The translations under genes and the position numbers were made by a program. This document shows, in pieces, positions 17,017 through 25,879 of a stretch of DNA of 64,000 nt (its first letter is position 1; each line of letters begins with the position of its first letter). The notes below the pieces were generated by a model. The model saw only the letters and a list, made by a program, of their open reading frames with translations. It was not told the DNA's origin and ran no database searches. This stretch comes from Rossellomorea marisflavi (GTDB lineage: Bacteria > Bacillota > Bacilli > Bacillales > Bacillaceae_B): positions 16,893 through 80,892 of the forward strand of contig NZ_LGUE01000006.1 in NCBI RefSeq assembly GCF_001274775.1. The letters are read 5' to 3'.

Positions 17017-18570
17017 ACCTTGTGGTAACTAAAAAACTAACTATTGAAGATATGCATTTACTAGCTTCGTCTCGTGGAGGGAAGTGTTTATCAGAAAAAT
17101 ATGTGAACAGTCAAACCAAAATACAATGGGAATGTTCAGAAGGTCATAGATGGGAAGCTATGCCAGCAAAGATAAGATACGGTCAATGGTGTAGAAAATG
17201 TTCGGGAAACGTGAAAAAAAGCATAGAACAAATGTGTGAGTTGGCAGCAAAGTATGGTGGTAAATGTATTTCTACGGAGTATGTAAACAATATGACTCCG
17301 CTTGAATGGATTTGTAAAAAAGGCCATTCTTTTACAGCATCGTACTCAGGAGTAATGAGGTCTATTAATAATGGAGGCTTTTGTTCTATTTGTGGCCGGC
17401 TTAGGGGTGCAGAGAAAAGAAGGAATACGATTGAAGAAATGAGAGAAATTGCAGTCTCCAAAGATGGTAAGTGTCTATCTGATCAATACATTCATGCTCA
17501 CCAAAAGCTTACTTGGGAATGTACAAATGAACATACATTTGATATGAAAGCTAATGACGTGAAAAATGGTCATTGGTGTCCTCATTGTCATTTTTATCTT
17601 AATGAAAACAAATGCCGGTATATACTAGAACAGCTTACAGGCAAACGGTTTAAGAGCACGAAGAAAGTGTTAAATGGGTTGGAGTTGGATGGATATAACA
17701 GTGAGTTAGAAGTAGCCTTCGAATATAATGGCGTTCAGCATTATGAATATATAGAGTTTTTTCATAGAACATATGATGAATTCTTAAAAAGAAAAAAGTA
17801 TGATGAACAGAAACATCATCTATGTAATGAAAAAGGAATTAAATTGATTGTCGTTCCCTATACCATCACAGACGATACTGACCTAGTAACCTTTATTTTT
17901 AACAAGCTAAATGATGTTGGAATAAAACCAATTGTCGAAGTAAAAGATTTTCATTATAAGAGATTTTATCGAAAGTCACCCATGATAAAAGAACTTTCAG
18001 ATCTTGCTAAAGATCGAAGTGGAAAATTGCTTTCTAAATGATATCATAACAATAAAACTAAATTACTCTGGGAATGTGAATATGGGCATCAATGGGAGAT
18101 GCGACCTAATGATGTTAAGAACGGACAATGGTGTTCGACTTGTAACGGAAGCCATAAACTAACAATAGAAGAAATGGATCAAATCGCTAGAGACAGAAAT
18201 GGTTTATGCCTCTCGATCGCGTATATTAATAATAAAACCAAGTTAAGATGGCGGTGTGCAAAGGGACATGAGTGGGATGCTGCTCCTGATATGATAAAAC
18301 AAGGGACATGGTGTGAGATTTGTTCTAAAAAAGAAAGTGGGAAAACGTAGTCTTAAAATAGAAGAAATGCACTACATTGCTAAAGAACGAGGGGGGAGAT
18401 GTCTTTCAACAGAGTATATAAATAACGGTTCTCATTTGTTATGGGAGTGCTCTAGCGGACATAACTGGAAGGCAAATGCCAACAACATTAAAAATGGTAC
18501 TTGGTGCCCTCATTGTAAACATAAAAAGACCAAAACAACATGTGCATCAGAGCAACTTAGGTTATTTTAA
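17013..18570 (+). pseudogene. Zinc-ribbon repeat protein with internal nuclease domain, broken twice
   Basis: A gene of about 518 codons, now in three pieces. It starts with GTG 17013 overlapping the upstream TGA. Six repeats of about 60 residues are visible, each with an IEEM..IA...GG.CLS helix, a W-E-C..GH.W knuckle and a C-x-x-C knuckle: a treble-clef/zinc-ribbon array. Between repeats 3 and 4 (about 17590-17940) lies a nuclease-like domain with LELDGY, FEYNGVQHY and GIKLIVVPYT, similar to Vsr/PD-(D/E)XK enzymes. An in-frame TGA at 18039 interrupts repeat 4. One extra A in the A-run near 18344 shifts the frame between repeats 5 and 6. The 342-residue first piece still holds the nuclease domain and might be functional. 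Confidence 0.8.
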
Positions 18571-18873
18571 TTTTAGTTATACAAAGAAATAAATTTTATA
18601 CTCTACATTAAAAAGTGGATATTTAGGAGGCAATTACGATAAGAGACCGTCTTTTCATATTAGACTTCTACTAGGCAGTAAATATCTTCTTTAATGAAAG
18701 AATGGAAAGTAAGGAAAGGTTATTGATTATAGGTGATTGATTTCAGAAATTATACCAGATTACAGAGCATTATTTTGAAAATGTTGGAAGTTTGAAAAAA
18801 ATGATTTATATTAATCTAAAATAAACTTAAAAATATTACTGTTTAGGAATCAGTAATAACAAAAGGAGAATAT
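18571..18873 (+). other. Gene-free stretch
   Basis: About 300 AT-rich bases with no visible gene, repeat or strong hairpin. The promoter of the next gene probably lies in its right part. Confidence 0.3.
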
Positions 18874-19638
18874 ATGGACAAAAGAATAAAAGAATTTTTC
18901 GGTAATCAGCCGGTAATGTTTATTAAGTTTAGTGATAATATTGATAACCTTATATCACTACAACAGGGTAATCTTTATATGAATAATCTAAAGTTTTTTG
19001 TTGATTTAGAAGAGAAAACAGGAATTCCTGGTATGGGGGATAAACTTGAAACCCTAAACGTAATTAACGATGTAGAATTATCCTTTTATATACCAGGAAC
19101 AGAACAGTTAGTTGCTAAAACAAAAGCTAGAAAAGCAAATTTTAGATATGAAGATGCCTTATATAAACCTGTTTTTTGTTTGTTTGCAGTGACTGTGGAT
19201 ATGCTAGAAATATATGAGGAATCAGAGACAGAAGTAAAATTAAAGATTAACTTCACAAATGACCTAATTAATAAGATGCGTTCTGAATTTGGCACTCATG
19301 CTTTAGTTATCTCTCCACCTCACTTTTCAGAACAACTGGAGAAATCATTCAACCAAAATGGATATGATTATAGCGGTAGATTTGTTGAATATATTGATAC
19401 CAACATAAATCAACAAAGAAGGTTGGAAGCTTTCGCAAATCAAGATATTAGTTTGTTTTTCTTTAAAGATCATGGATTCAAGCACCAAAATGAATTTAGA
19501 ATTGTAATCTTAAATAAAGATGAAGAAAAAGCGATTATAGAAAACATAGGTAGCTTAACTGAAGGTTCAATTTTATTAAAAACAGAAGATTTAATAAATT
19601 TTGACTTACCTGTTCTCAATATGAAATTTAAAGAATAA
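18874..19638 (+). CDS. DUF2971-like protein of unknown function
   Basis: 254 residues with an AAAAGGAG ribosome binding site. The order LQQGNLYMNNLKFFVDLEE at the N-terminus, a central CLFAVT strand and FKDHGFKHQNEFRIVI at the C-terminus resembles the DUF2971 fold and its relatives (proteins often seen near phages and defence genes). Overall similarity is weak and no catalytic residue can be named. No signal peptide or membrane segment. It probably forms a unit with the RipA-like membrane protein 140 bases downstream. Confidence 0.55.
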   Translation: MDKRIKEFFGNQPVMFIKFSDNIDNLISLQQGNLYMNNLKFFVDLEEKTGIPGMGDKLETLNVINDVELSFYIPGTEQLVAKTKARKANFRYEDALYKPVFCLFAVTVDMLEIYEESETEVKLKINFTNDLINKMRSEFGTHALVISPPHFSEQLEKSFNQNGYDYSGRFVEYIDTNINQQRRLEAFANQDISLFFFKDHGFKHQNEFRIVILNKDEEKAIIENIGSLTEGSILLKTEDLINFDLPVLNMKFKE

Positions 19639-19779
19639 TAGAAAACAGCTCTCATATACAATTAAACAACTTGAAAAGATATGGTCATGTTTTAAAAGTT
19701 AAAATTCTGAAGAGATTTTACAGTATGTGTAAAATTATGTATTTGGAAGTACATATAACCTGGAGGTTTTTAATAACAT

Positions 19780-20448
19780 ATGAGTAAACGTTCTAGAGAG
19801 CATAAAAAAGTTTACTATGATAAAGAGAAGTACATAGCGGCATTTGAAAAACCGGAAAAAGCATTAGAACTATCATTAGATATAAGGAAATTTGAAATTG
19901 AACTTTACTGGAAGAGAGCAACTTACTTTTGGACTTTTATTGGAGTAGCCTTTGCAGGATACTTTGCTTTAACCAGTGGGACCAATGTTTCTGCTGATGT
20001 TATATTCTTTGTATCATGTATTGGATTTGTGTTTACTTTCAGTTGGTATTTGGTAAACAGAGGGAGTAAATTCTGGCAGAATAACTGGGAAAGACACGTA
20101 GACTTATTGGAAGATGAAGTTGTTGGTCCACTATATAAGACAGCAGTCAATATGAGGCACGCAAAACTAATGAACTTAGCATCTGAATATCCTTTTTCGG
20201 TTTCTAAAATCAATCAGTTACTTAGTTTATTTTTATCTGGAATTTGGTTGATTTTTTGCATTAAATCCGTAAGTTCGTATTTTGAAATAACGGAGCCTTT
20301 TAAGGGGTTCAATATGGTTTTAGTTGGTGGATATACATTTATTTATATTATATGTATGTTGATTTTTGGGAAGTCTTCTAAAAACTTAGATAGACGTAAG
20401 TATGATAGACTCGTATTCGTGGAAAGAAAAAACTTTTATGAAAAATAA
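19780..20448 (+). CDS. RipA-like family membrane protein
   Basis: 222 residues with four hydrophobic segments (about 48-64, 71-90, 150-170, 182-203). The N-terminus is a charged cytoplasmic region with the motif ALELSLDIRKFEIELYWKRA. This pattern resembles proteins annotated as RipA-family octameric membrane proteins; that family name is from memory and not verified. A GGAGG site lies upstream. It is the last gene before repeat C, and a truncated relative lies in module 1 at 10587. Small membrane proteins of this type may be abortive-infection effectors, but that is speculation. Confidence 0.6.
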   Translation: MSKRSREHKKVYYDKEKYIAAFEKPEKALELSLDIRKFEIELYWKRATYFWTFIGVAFAGYFALTSGTNVSADVIFFVSCIGFVFTFSWYLVNRGSKFWQNNWERHVDLLEDEVVGPLYKTAVNMRHAKLMNLASEYPFSVSKINQLLSLFLSGIWLIFCIKSVSSYFEITEPFKGFNMVLVGGYTFIYIICMLIFGKSSKNLDRRKYDRLVFVERKNFYEK

Positions 20449-20603
20449 TATGAATGGTATCCTAGAAAGAGGTAGTATATTAATTTGCTGAACAGTGCAA
20501 CGATACTATTCTTTATAAAATGAAATTCGAAACCACTTTACGTTTCTATTTGGTTCGTTAATAGCAAGTTGAAATTTCGTGGTCGTTAATCACGCTTGCA
20601 AAT

Positions 20604-20832
20604 TGCTAACAATTTGCTAACGCAATCCAGTAAAAAATAATAACACATCTCTACACTCACCAGGTTAAAGATATTACACACTCTCACCTTAGGGGCGGCA
20701 TGATGTAATCTCCCTTTCAACACCTTGATAAATAAGAGTTTGTTGGTAAGGTGAGAGTGGTTTGCTTATATCTTGCTAACATTTCTCCTTTTAATTAGAG
20801 GCTTCTCAAATTTTTGAGAAGCCTCTTTTTCT
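20604..20832 (+). repeat. Module-boundary repeat, copy C (att-like)
   Basis: Third related block. GCTAAC-AATTT-GCTAACGCAATCCAGT (20605-20631) is a direct GCTAAC repeat plus the shared box. GATATTACACACTCTCACC (20670-20688) and GGGGCGGCATGATGTAATC (20692-20710) form the second box. A perfect 13-bp inverted repeat, CACTCTCACCTTA (20679-20691) with TAAGGTGAGAGTG (20747-20759), encloses that motif. TTGCTTATATCTTGCTAACAT follows on the right, then the terminator. Confidence 0.75.
20799..20830 (+). terminator. Terminator at the end of repeat copy C
   Basis: GAGGCTTCTCAAA/TTTGAGAAGCCTC, a 13-bp stem followed by T residues. The stem resembles that of copy B. Confidence 0.85.
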
Positions 20833-20983
20833 TTGGTTACTTATAGGTATACGTTTATTTTTGTGATGTCATCGGTGGAGCAGATTCACTATAATGTACA
20901 ATAATTCAACCTGAGCATCTGCTAACATGGATATATGAGTAAGTTTGAGGGAATCTAGTGAGAGGATATGAGGTTTAAAGCGT

Positions 20984-21014
20984 AAAAAAAAATAGCCCTA
21001 ATGCTAGGGCTATT
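20984..21014 (-). terminator. Terminator of the PH-domain gene
   Basis: On the minus strand AATAGCCCTAGCATTAGGGCTATT is followed by a run of T residues. It lies 17 bases after the stop of the gene at 21031. Confidence 0.85.
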
Positions 21015-21030
21015 AAAAATCCAATCAATC

Positions 21031-21408
21031 TTAAAGGCACATGTGTACTAATATTTTCTGGATATCATAGATGCATTTATCTTTTTTGAACTGTTTAGAA
21101 ATAGCTGGCTGTTGTGCACCAGAAATCCAAATCTTTAGTTCAGCATCCAAATCAAAGGTACCTGCTGTTTCGATGCTAAAGTGTGAAATGCTTTTATAAG
21201 GAACAGAATGATAGTCTACTTTTTTACCAGTGAGTCCTTGCTTATCAACCATAAGGAGCCTTTTGTCGGTAAAGACAATAAGATCTCTTACCAATTTAAA
21301 AGCAGATTCAACTTCTTCATTGTCTGCTAATATATTATTGAGCTCCTCTTTAACCTCTTCCTTATTTACATTTGAAGCATTACCCATTAATCCACTCATT
21401 AAACCCAT
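21031..21408 (-). CDS. Bacterial PH-domain protein
   Basis: 125 residues. After a helical N-terminus, the segment LIVFTDKRLLMVDKQGLTGKK and the following strands to DAELKIWISG match the bacterial pleckstrin-homology (bPH/YvbH-type) fold. An AGGAGG site lies eight bases before the ATG. Small PH proteins of this kind are common and uncharacterised in Bacillus. It is transcribed against the island genes and sits near the island's right border. Confidence 0.75.
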   Translation of the reverse strand: MGLMSGLMGNASNVNKEEVKEELNNILADNEEVESAFKLVRDLIVFTDKRLLMVDKQGLTGKKVDYHSVPYKSISHFSIETAGTFDLDAELKIWISGAQQPAISKQFKKDKCIYDIQKILVHMCL

Positions 21409-21879
21409 ACATGTTCCTCCTAAATAGTGAGATTAAATCATACATGAAATTAATTGAGGATAAAAAAAGTCCCTGATTCAACTATACTGGAAGCTAAAGT
21501 AAAAGGCTACCCAACTTGCTTTCCCTCATTTATCAATCTCTTGAAGGTTAAATCTCCGAAGAAAAAATAATCGTAAAGGAGAAATTCCTGATTGGTAGTG
21601 GGCGAAGTCAAAAACCAGGAGTAGGGCTTTCAACTATAAATAAAGAAATTAACTTAGAGAGAAGATGTTGACCCCACAACCAAATGTTTCAAATAGTTGA
21701 TACCGAACCCCAAACAAAATATACTTAACTAAGAGCTATCTTGTCTGATAATATGAAAGCATTTTCATAAACAGGCATACGCGTTTATACAACTAAAAAG
21801 AACGGAATTGACTTCAAGGATTCCCGTCATTCGACATGGGTGAATCCATTCGTTCAAATGTTCACAAAAGGAAGGGAAA
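21409..21879. other. Intergenic region at the island/core border
   Basis: 470 bases with no gene that I can support. The left part is AT-rich like the island. The first strongly core-like coding sequence begins at 21880. A cre-like palindrome lies at 21753. Confidence 0.4.
21753..21768. promoter_or_regulatory. Possible cre (CcpA) site
   Basis: ATGAAAGCATTTTCAT is palindromic and fits the catabolite-responsive element TGWAANCGNTNWCA except for A in place of the central G. It lies 112 bases before glcK. CcpA control is plausible but inferred from sequence only. Confidence 0.4.
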
Positions 21880-22842
21880 ATGATGAAAAAACTATTGGGA
21901 ATCGATTTAGGTGGAACCACCGTTAAATTTGCTATTATGACTGAAGATGGTGAGATTCAACAGAAGTGGAGCATCGGGACGGATATCCGGAACGATGGGA
22001 AACAGATTGTGCCACAGATCATTGAGTCGATTAATCACCATTTGGAATTATACGGGTTGAGCGCTGATACTTTCTTGGGGATCGGCATGGGCTCTCCAGG
22101 GACGGTAGATCGGGAAAATGGAACCGTCATCGGAGCGTATAATTTGAATTGGAGCACCCTTATACCGGTTAGACAGATGATCGAAGCGGGTACAGGGATT
22201 CCTCTTTATATCGACAATGATGCGAACGTTGCGGCATTGGGCGAAGGATGGAAAGGTGCCGGTGAAAACGGCAAGGATGTAGTGTTCGTGACCCTCGGTA
22301 CGGGTGTCGGCGGTGGCATCATTGCAGAAGAGAATCTTCTTCACGGAAACGTGGGGGCTGCAGGGGAAATCGGTCATATGATCGTCGAGCCTGAAGGGTA
22401 CCTTTGTACGTGTGGGAATCATGGCTGCTTGGAAACCGTGGCAAGTGCGACAGGTGTCGTCCGTCTCGCCAGGGATCTGTCTGAGGAATACGCTGGTGAT
22501 TCCGAATTAAAGGAATTGATTGATGACGGACAGGAATTGACGGCCAAGACCATCTTTGATCAGGCAAAAGCCGGCGATGCTCTCGCAGTGATTGTAGCCG
22601 ATAAATTCTTCTTCTATCTTGGACTTGCATGTGCGAACATCGGGAATCTTCTCAACCCTGAGACCATTGTCATCGGCGGCGGTGTTTCGGCAGCGGGAGA
22701 CATGCTCTTGGAAGGGGTAGAGAAATATTTCCAACAGTTCGCCTTCCCGTCCATCCGGACAAGCACGAAGTTGAAACTGGCTCAGCTTGGAAATGACGCA
22801 GGTGTGATTGGTGCAGGTTCATTGGTGACTCGGCAAAAATAA
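21880..22842 (+). CDS. glcK: ROK-family glucokinase
   Basis: 320 residues, the normal length for ROK glucokinases. Phosphate-1 motif IDLGGTTVKFA, the sugar-binding segment around DNDANVAALGE, phosphate-2 LGTGVGGGII, the ExGH histidine in GEIGHM, and the zinc cysteines CTCGNHGCLE are all present. It converts glucose (or another hexose) plus ATP to the 6-phosphate in the cytoplasm. It is monocistronic, with a strong terminator after it and a PTS operon downstream. B. subtilis glcK sits in a different context, so it could be a sugar-specific ROK kinase for the adjacent pathway. Confidence 0.85.
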   Translation: MMKKLLGIDLGGTTVKFAIMTEDGEIQQKWSIGTDIRNDGKQIVPQIIESINHHLELYGLSADTFLGIGMGSPGTVDRENGTVIGAYNLNWSTLIPVRQMIEAGTGIPLYIDNDANVAALGEGWKGAGENGKDVVFVTLGTGVGGGIIAEENLLHGNVGAAGEIGHMIVEPEGYLCTCGNHGCLETVASATGVVRLARDLSEEYAGDSELKELIDDGQELTAKTIFDQAKAGDALAVIVADKFFFYLGLACANIGNLLNPETIVIGGGVSAAGDMLLEGVEKYFQQFAFPSIRTSTKLKLAQLGNDAGVIGAGSLVTRQK

Positions 22843-22900
22843 CATCATCCGTGCAGGCTGAAGTCCGGTAAGATCGGACGAAGAAGCATAGAACATGGAA

Positions 22901-22934
22901 CCTCTTCGCTCGTTGAGCGAAGAGGTTTTTTCTA
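22901..22934 (+). terminator. Terminator of glcK
   Basis: ACCTCTTCGCTC-GTT-GAGCGAAGAGGT followed by TTTTTT, a perfect 12-bp stem. Confidence 0.9.
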
Positions 22935-22985
22935 TATCCAGGACGATTGACGATGGAGAGGTTATCTACCATTGAGAGTTCGCAT

Positions 22986-23020
22986 CTGAAAAAATGACCG
23001 TTGCAACGGTCACTTTTCAG
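22986..23020. promoter_or_regulatory. 35-bp palindrome upstream of the PTS operon
   Basis: A perfect inner palindrome TGACCGTTGCAACGGTCA is extended by CTGAAAA/TTTTCAG after one mismatch on each side. No U-tract follows, so it is more likely an operator for the regulator encoded 50 bases downstream than a terminator. Confidence 0.5.
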
Positions 23021-23070
23021 AGAATCATTGGCCGTTGTATGCGTTACCATAAAAACAAGGAGGTAAGGAG

Positions 23071-24561
23071 ATGAGTTCAAAAGTCAGTTATGAACAAGAT
23101 CTATTACGCTATCTTTCAAAAAAGCAGGAGTATGTAACATCGAAGGATCTCCTTGAAGTACTGAATGTTTCACAGAAGACCGTTTATCGGTTGATAAATA
23201 AAATTAATGCAGAATGCGATGGGGAACCACTGATCGTGTCTGAGCGGGGAAGGGGCTACCGACTGGATTACGAGAAGTTCATCGCGTATCAGAAGCACCT
23301 GGCGAACCCGAAGCAAGGACAGCTCACTCCTCAGGAGAGACGGAAACGGATCATGGGAGAGTTATTATTATCGTCGCCCACCCCGATCAATGTGTATCAC
23401 TTGTTCAGCCATTACTATGTAGGCGAATCGGTTACATTCCATGATGAGCAGATGATGAGCGAAGAGCTGAAGAAGTATCATCTGGTCCTGGAGCGGAAGA
23501 GGCGGACATTGGCGATCCTGGGGGATGAGGTCAATATCCGGAAGGCCCTTAAAGACACCATCGAGATCTTCAACACCATCGACCTTGATGATCTGAAGAG
23601 GAACCAGGAGCTTCAATTCAATCAGTATGACGTGTTATTCATATTGGATCAGCTGAGGAAGATTGAAGAGGACCTGGAGATCACGATCCCTTATCCCTAT
23701 AACGTGAACATTTTCTCTCACTTGTATATCTTACTGAGCCGCTCACGCAAGGTTTCAACCCGGATGTTCTCCGGAACCATTTCAAAAGAAGAAATGGATA
23801 CGATGATGAACGATTTATTGTATCCGGTTGCAAAAAAGACGATTAAAAATATAGAGAAGTACCTGCATACGCCTTTGCCGGACAGTGAAATCTATTTCCT
23901 CTATCAATATCTGGTGTCGTCCCGCATGCAGGGGTCGCTATCCATCACGTCCACGTTTTCACCAGAGGTAATGGACGTGACGAATGCCTATATTGATCAT
24001 ATGAGCAGCATAGTGGGCATCGAGTTTGATCACAAGGCCATGTTCATCGATCTTGCCAATCATATCAAGCCCATGCTGAATCGCCTGGCGCATAAAATCC
24101 GGGTGCAGAACAATCTATTGAGTCAGATCGAGAGCACGTATGAAGAAGTCTTCACCGGGGTGAAAAAAGTGTCCCGCATGGTGAGTGAAACATTTAAGCT
24201 GCCGGTCATCAACGACGATGAGATCGGGTTCATCACCCTGTATTTTGCCAAGGCCCTTGAAACCGGTCAGCATCATCGACCGCTTAAAACCTTGATCATG
24301 TGCACGACGGGGATCGGGACATCCGAGCTGTTGAAGGCGAAGGTGGCGAAGAAGTTCCCTGAACTCGAGATTGTGGATGTGATCGCATCACGTAATATCC
24401 GGATGATTCAGGAGAACTATGCCGATGCCGATCTGATCTTGAGTACGGTTCAGATCACCGAAGAAGTGCCGATCCCGTCCTTACTGGTCAGCGCCATGTT
24501 TACAGCCGATGATCAGAAGCGACTGCAGGCGAAGATCGAGGTGATCCAGCGTGGCCACTAA
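23071..24561 (+). CDS. PRD-containing transcriptional activator (MtlR/LicR type)
   Basis: 496 residues. N-terminal HTH domains (TSKDLLEVLNVSQKTVYRLI, about 22-41, and a second HTH about 80-160) are followed by two PTS regulation domains (about 170-275 and 280-390) with conserved histidines such as NIFSHLYILL and IDLANHIKP. A EIIB-Gat-like domain follows with the Cys in MCTTGIGTSE (about 412). Such activators are switched by PTS phosphorylation. The usual C-terminal EIIA domain is missing and appears to be the separate gene overlapping by 11 bases. It heads the PTS operon and most likely controls it. A GGAGG site precedes the start. Confidence 0.85.
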   Translation: MSSKVSYEQDLLRYLSKKQEYVTSKDLLEVLNVSQKTVYRLINKINAECDGEPLIVSERGRGYRLDYEKFIAYQKHLANPKQGQLTPQERRKRIMGELLLSSPTPINVYHLFSHYYVGESVTFHDEQMMSEELKKYHLVLERKRRTLAILGDEVNIRKALKDTIEIFNTIDLDDLKRNQELQFNQYDVLFILDQLRKIEEDLEITIPYPYNVNIFSHLYILLSRSRKVSTRMFSGTISKEEMDTMMNDLLYPVAKKTIKNIEKYLHTPLPDSEIYFLYQYLVSSRMQGSLSITSTFSPEVMDVTNAYIDHMSSIVGIEFDHKAMFIDLANHIKPMLNRLAHKIRVQNNLLSQIESTYEEVFTGVKKVSRMVSETFKLPVINDDEIGFITLYFAKALETGQHHRPLKTLIMCTTGIGTSELLKAKVAKKFPELEIVDVIASRNIRMIQENYADADLILSTVQITEEVPIPSLLVSAMFTADDQKRLQAKIEVIQRGH

Positions 24562-24997
24562 CTCACTCTATCAGGTTCATTTCCGTTCTGCATTGGCATC
24601 ACGGGAATCAGTCTACTCCTTTTGTGCCGATCACGCATCAAACGATTCGTCCACCCGGCATCATCTGCTCCAGGCATTCCATGACCGGGAGAAGGTGGGC
24701 AGTACCCAGATTGCAGAGCACGTCGTCATGCCCCATATCGAGAGCGACCAACTGGACCAGAGTCAAATTATTGTCATCCGTCCGGCTGAACCGATCCTAT
24801 GGGAGGCAGGAATTGAAAAAATTCAGTTAGTGATCGTGCTTTTATTAAAGAGAAATGAAAGCGCTGCGATAAAAAGAGAGCTCATCCGCTTCACGCGCAC
24901 CCTGGCAGATGAAGACCATCTCAACGAACTTATTGAGACGGAAGAAGAAGAAGCGTTCAAGAATAAAATCATACCGAATAGGGAGGAATCACAATGA
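24551..24997 (+). CDS. PTS EIIA (fructose/mannitol type), detached from the regulator
   Basis: 148 residues from GTG 24551, overlapping the regulator by 11 bases. The phosphorylatable His is in HVVMPHIES. The fold matches the PTS_EIIA_2 domain that normally ends LicR/MtlR-type regulators, so this looks like a regulator fused in most relatives and split here. It more likely transmits phosphorylation to the regulator than to the sugar. A second EIIA lies two genes downstream. Confidence 0.75.
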   Translation: MATNSLYQVHFRSALASRESVYSFCADHASNDSSTRHHLLQAFHDREKVGSTQIAEHVVMPHIESDQLDQSQIIVIRPAEPILWEAGIEKIQLVIVLLLKRNESAAIKRELIRFTRTLADEDHLNELIETEEEEAFKNKIIPNREESQ

Positions 24998-25311
24998 AAA
25001 TCGTAGGAGTAGCAGCATGCACAGTCGGAATTGCACACACATACATCGCACAGGAAAAGCTGGAGAACGCAGGGAAGAAAGCCGGTCATGATATCCAGAT
25101 CGAAACGCAGGGAACCATAGGGATTGAAAATGCCCTGACTCAAAACCAGGTCGATGAGGCGGACATCGTCATCTTGGCATCCGATGTAAAAATTGCCGGG
25201 CGCGAGCGCTTTGAAGGGAAACGCATCATCCAAGTGACGACGGAGATCGCCGTGAAGTCACCGAATAAACTCATCCAAAAAGCAGCAGAGGTAGTCAGCC
25301 AACAGAAATAA
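24994..25311 (+). CDS. PTS fructose-family EIIB
   Basis: 105 residues. The phospho-acceptor Cys is in GVAACTVGIAHTYIA, the classic fructose-type IIB motif. The ATG overlaps the upstream stop by four bases. It passes phosphate from EIIA to the incoming sugar at the membrane partner encoded at 25880. Confidence 0.88.
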   Translation: MKIVGVAACTVGIAHTYIAQEKLENAGKKAGHDIQIETQGTIGIENALTQNQVDEADIVILASDVKIAGRERFEGKRIIQVTTEIAVKSPNKLIQKAAEVVSQQK

Positions 25312-25328
25312 GCAGGGGGGCGAACACG

Positions 25329-25781
25329 ATGGAAGTAAAAGACATAGTCGATTTGAATACGATTCACACAAACATCCGGGCCACGAATAAGGAAGAGGCC
25401 ATTCAAGAACTGGCGGAAACGTTGCTGGCTAACGGATACATCACCGATATGGAAGATTTTCTGAAGGATATCTATGCAAGGGAAGCGATGGGGCAGACAG
25501 GCATCGGGAATTATATCGCAATCCCTCATGGGAAGAGTGACTCGGTCAAGAAGATCGGGGTGGCGATCGGGATCACCCAAGATGAAATCGAGTGGGAGAC
25601 CCTCGACGGGAAGGGCGTCAAAGGCATCATTCTCTTCGCTGTCGGCAATGACAACGACGGGGCACAGAATCACTTGAAACTGTTATCGCTGTTTGCGAGG
25701 AAACTAGGGAATGACGAGGTCATTGAAAAGATGCTGCAGTCAGAAAATGCCGAGGACGTAAAAGAGGCGCTGTGCGGCTAG
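25329..25781 (+). CDS. PTS fructose-family EIIA
   Basis: 150 residues of the PTS_EIIA_2 family. GQTGIGNYIAIPHGKSD contains the active His (about 62). Seventeen bases separate it from the EIIB gene and an AGGGGGG site precedes the start. It is the transport EIIA of the operon, receiving phosphate from HPr. Confidence 0.88.
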   Translation: MEVKDIVDLNTIHTNIRATNKEEAIQELAETLLANGYITDMEDFLKDIYAREAMGQTGIGNYIAIPHGKSDSVKKIGVAIGITQDEIEWETLDGKGVKGIILFAVGNDNDGAQNHLKLLSLFARKLGNDEVIEKMLQSENAEDVKEALCG

Positions 25782-25879
25782 AGAGGCGATACATCTGAAG
25801 TTTTACTTATAGGGTGGCTGTTTTTTAGTTGCTGAGATTGAATGTCAAAATCGACGATTTGATCGTAGGAGGAAGAAAG

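Larger units (their letters stand above)
20449..21030 (+). other. Repeat-bearing region closing the cargo array
   Basis: It contains repeat copy C (20604-20832) and, at 20990-21013, a terminator serving the minus-strand gene at 21408. No other gene is visible. This is probably the right end of the cargo array. Confidence 0.45.

Noticed and set aside
11959..20832. The three boundary blocks as a CRISPR array
   Set aside because: Copies are about 4 kb apart, diverged and contain no spacer pattern. No cas genes are present.
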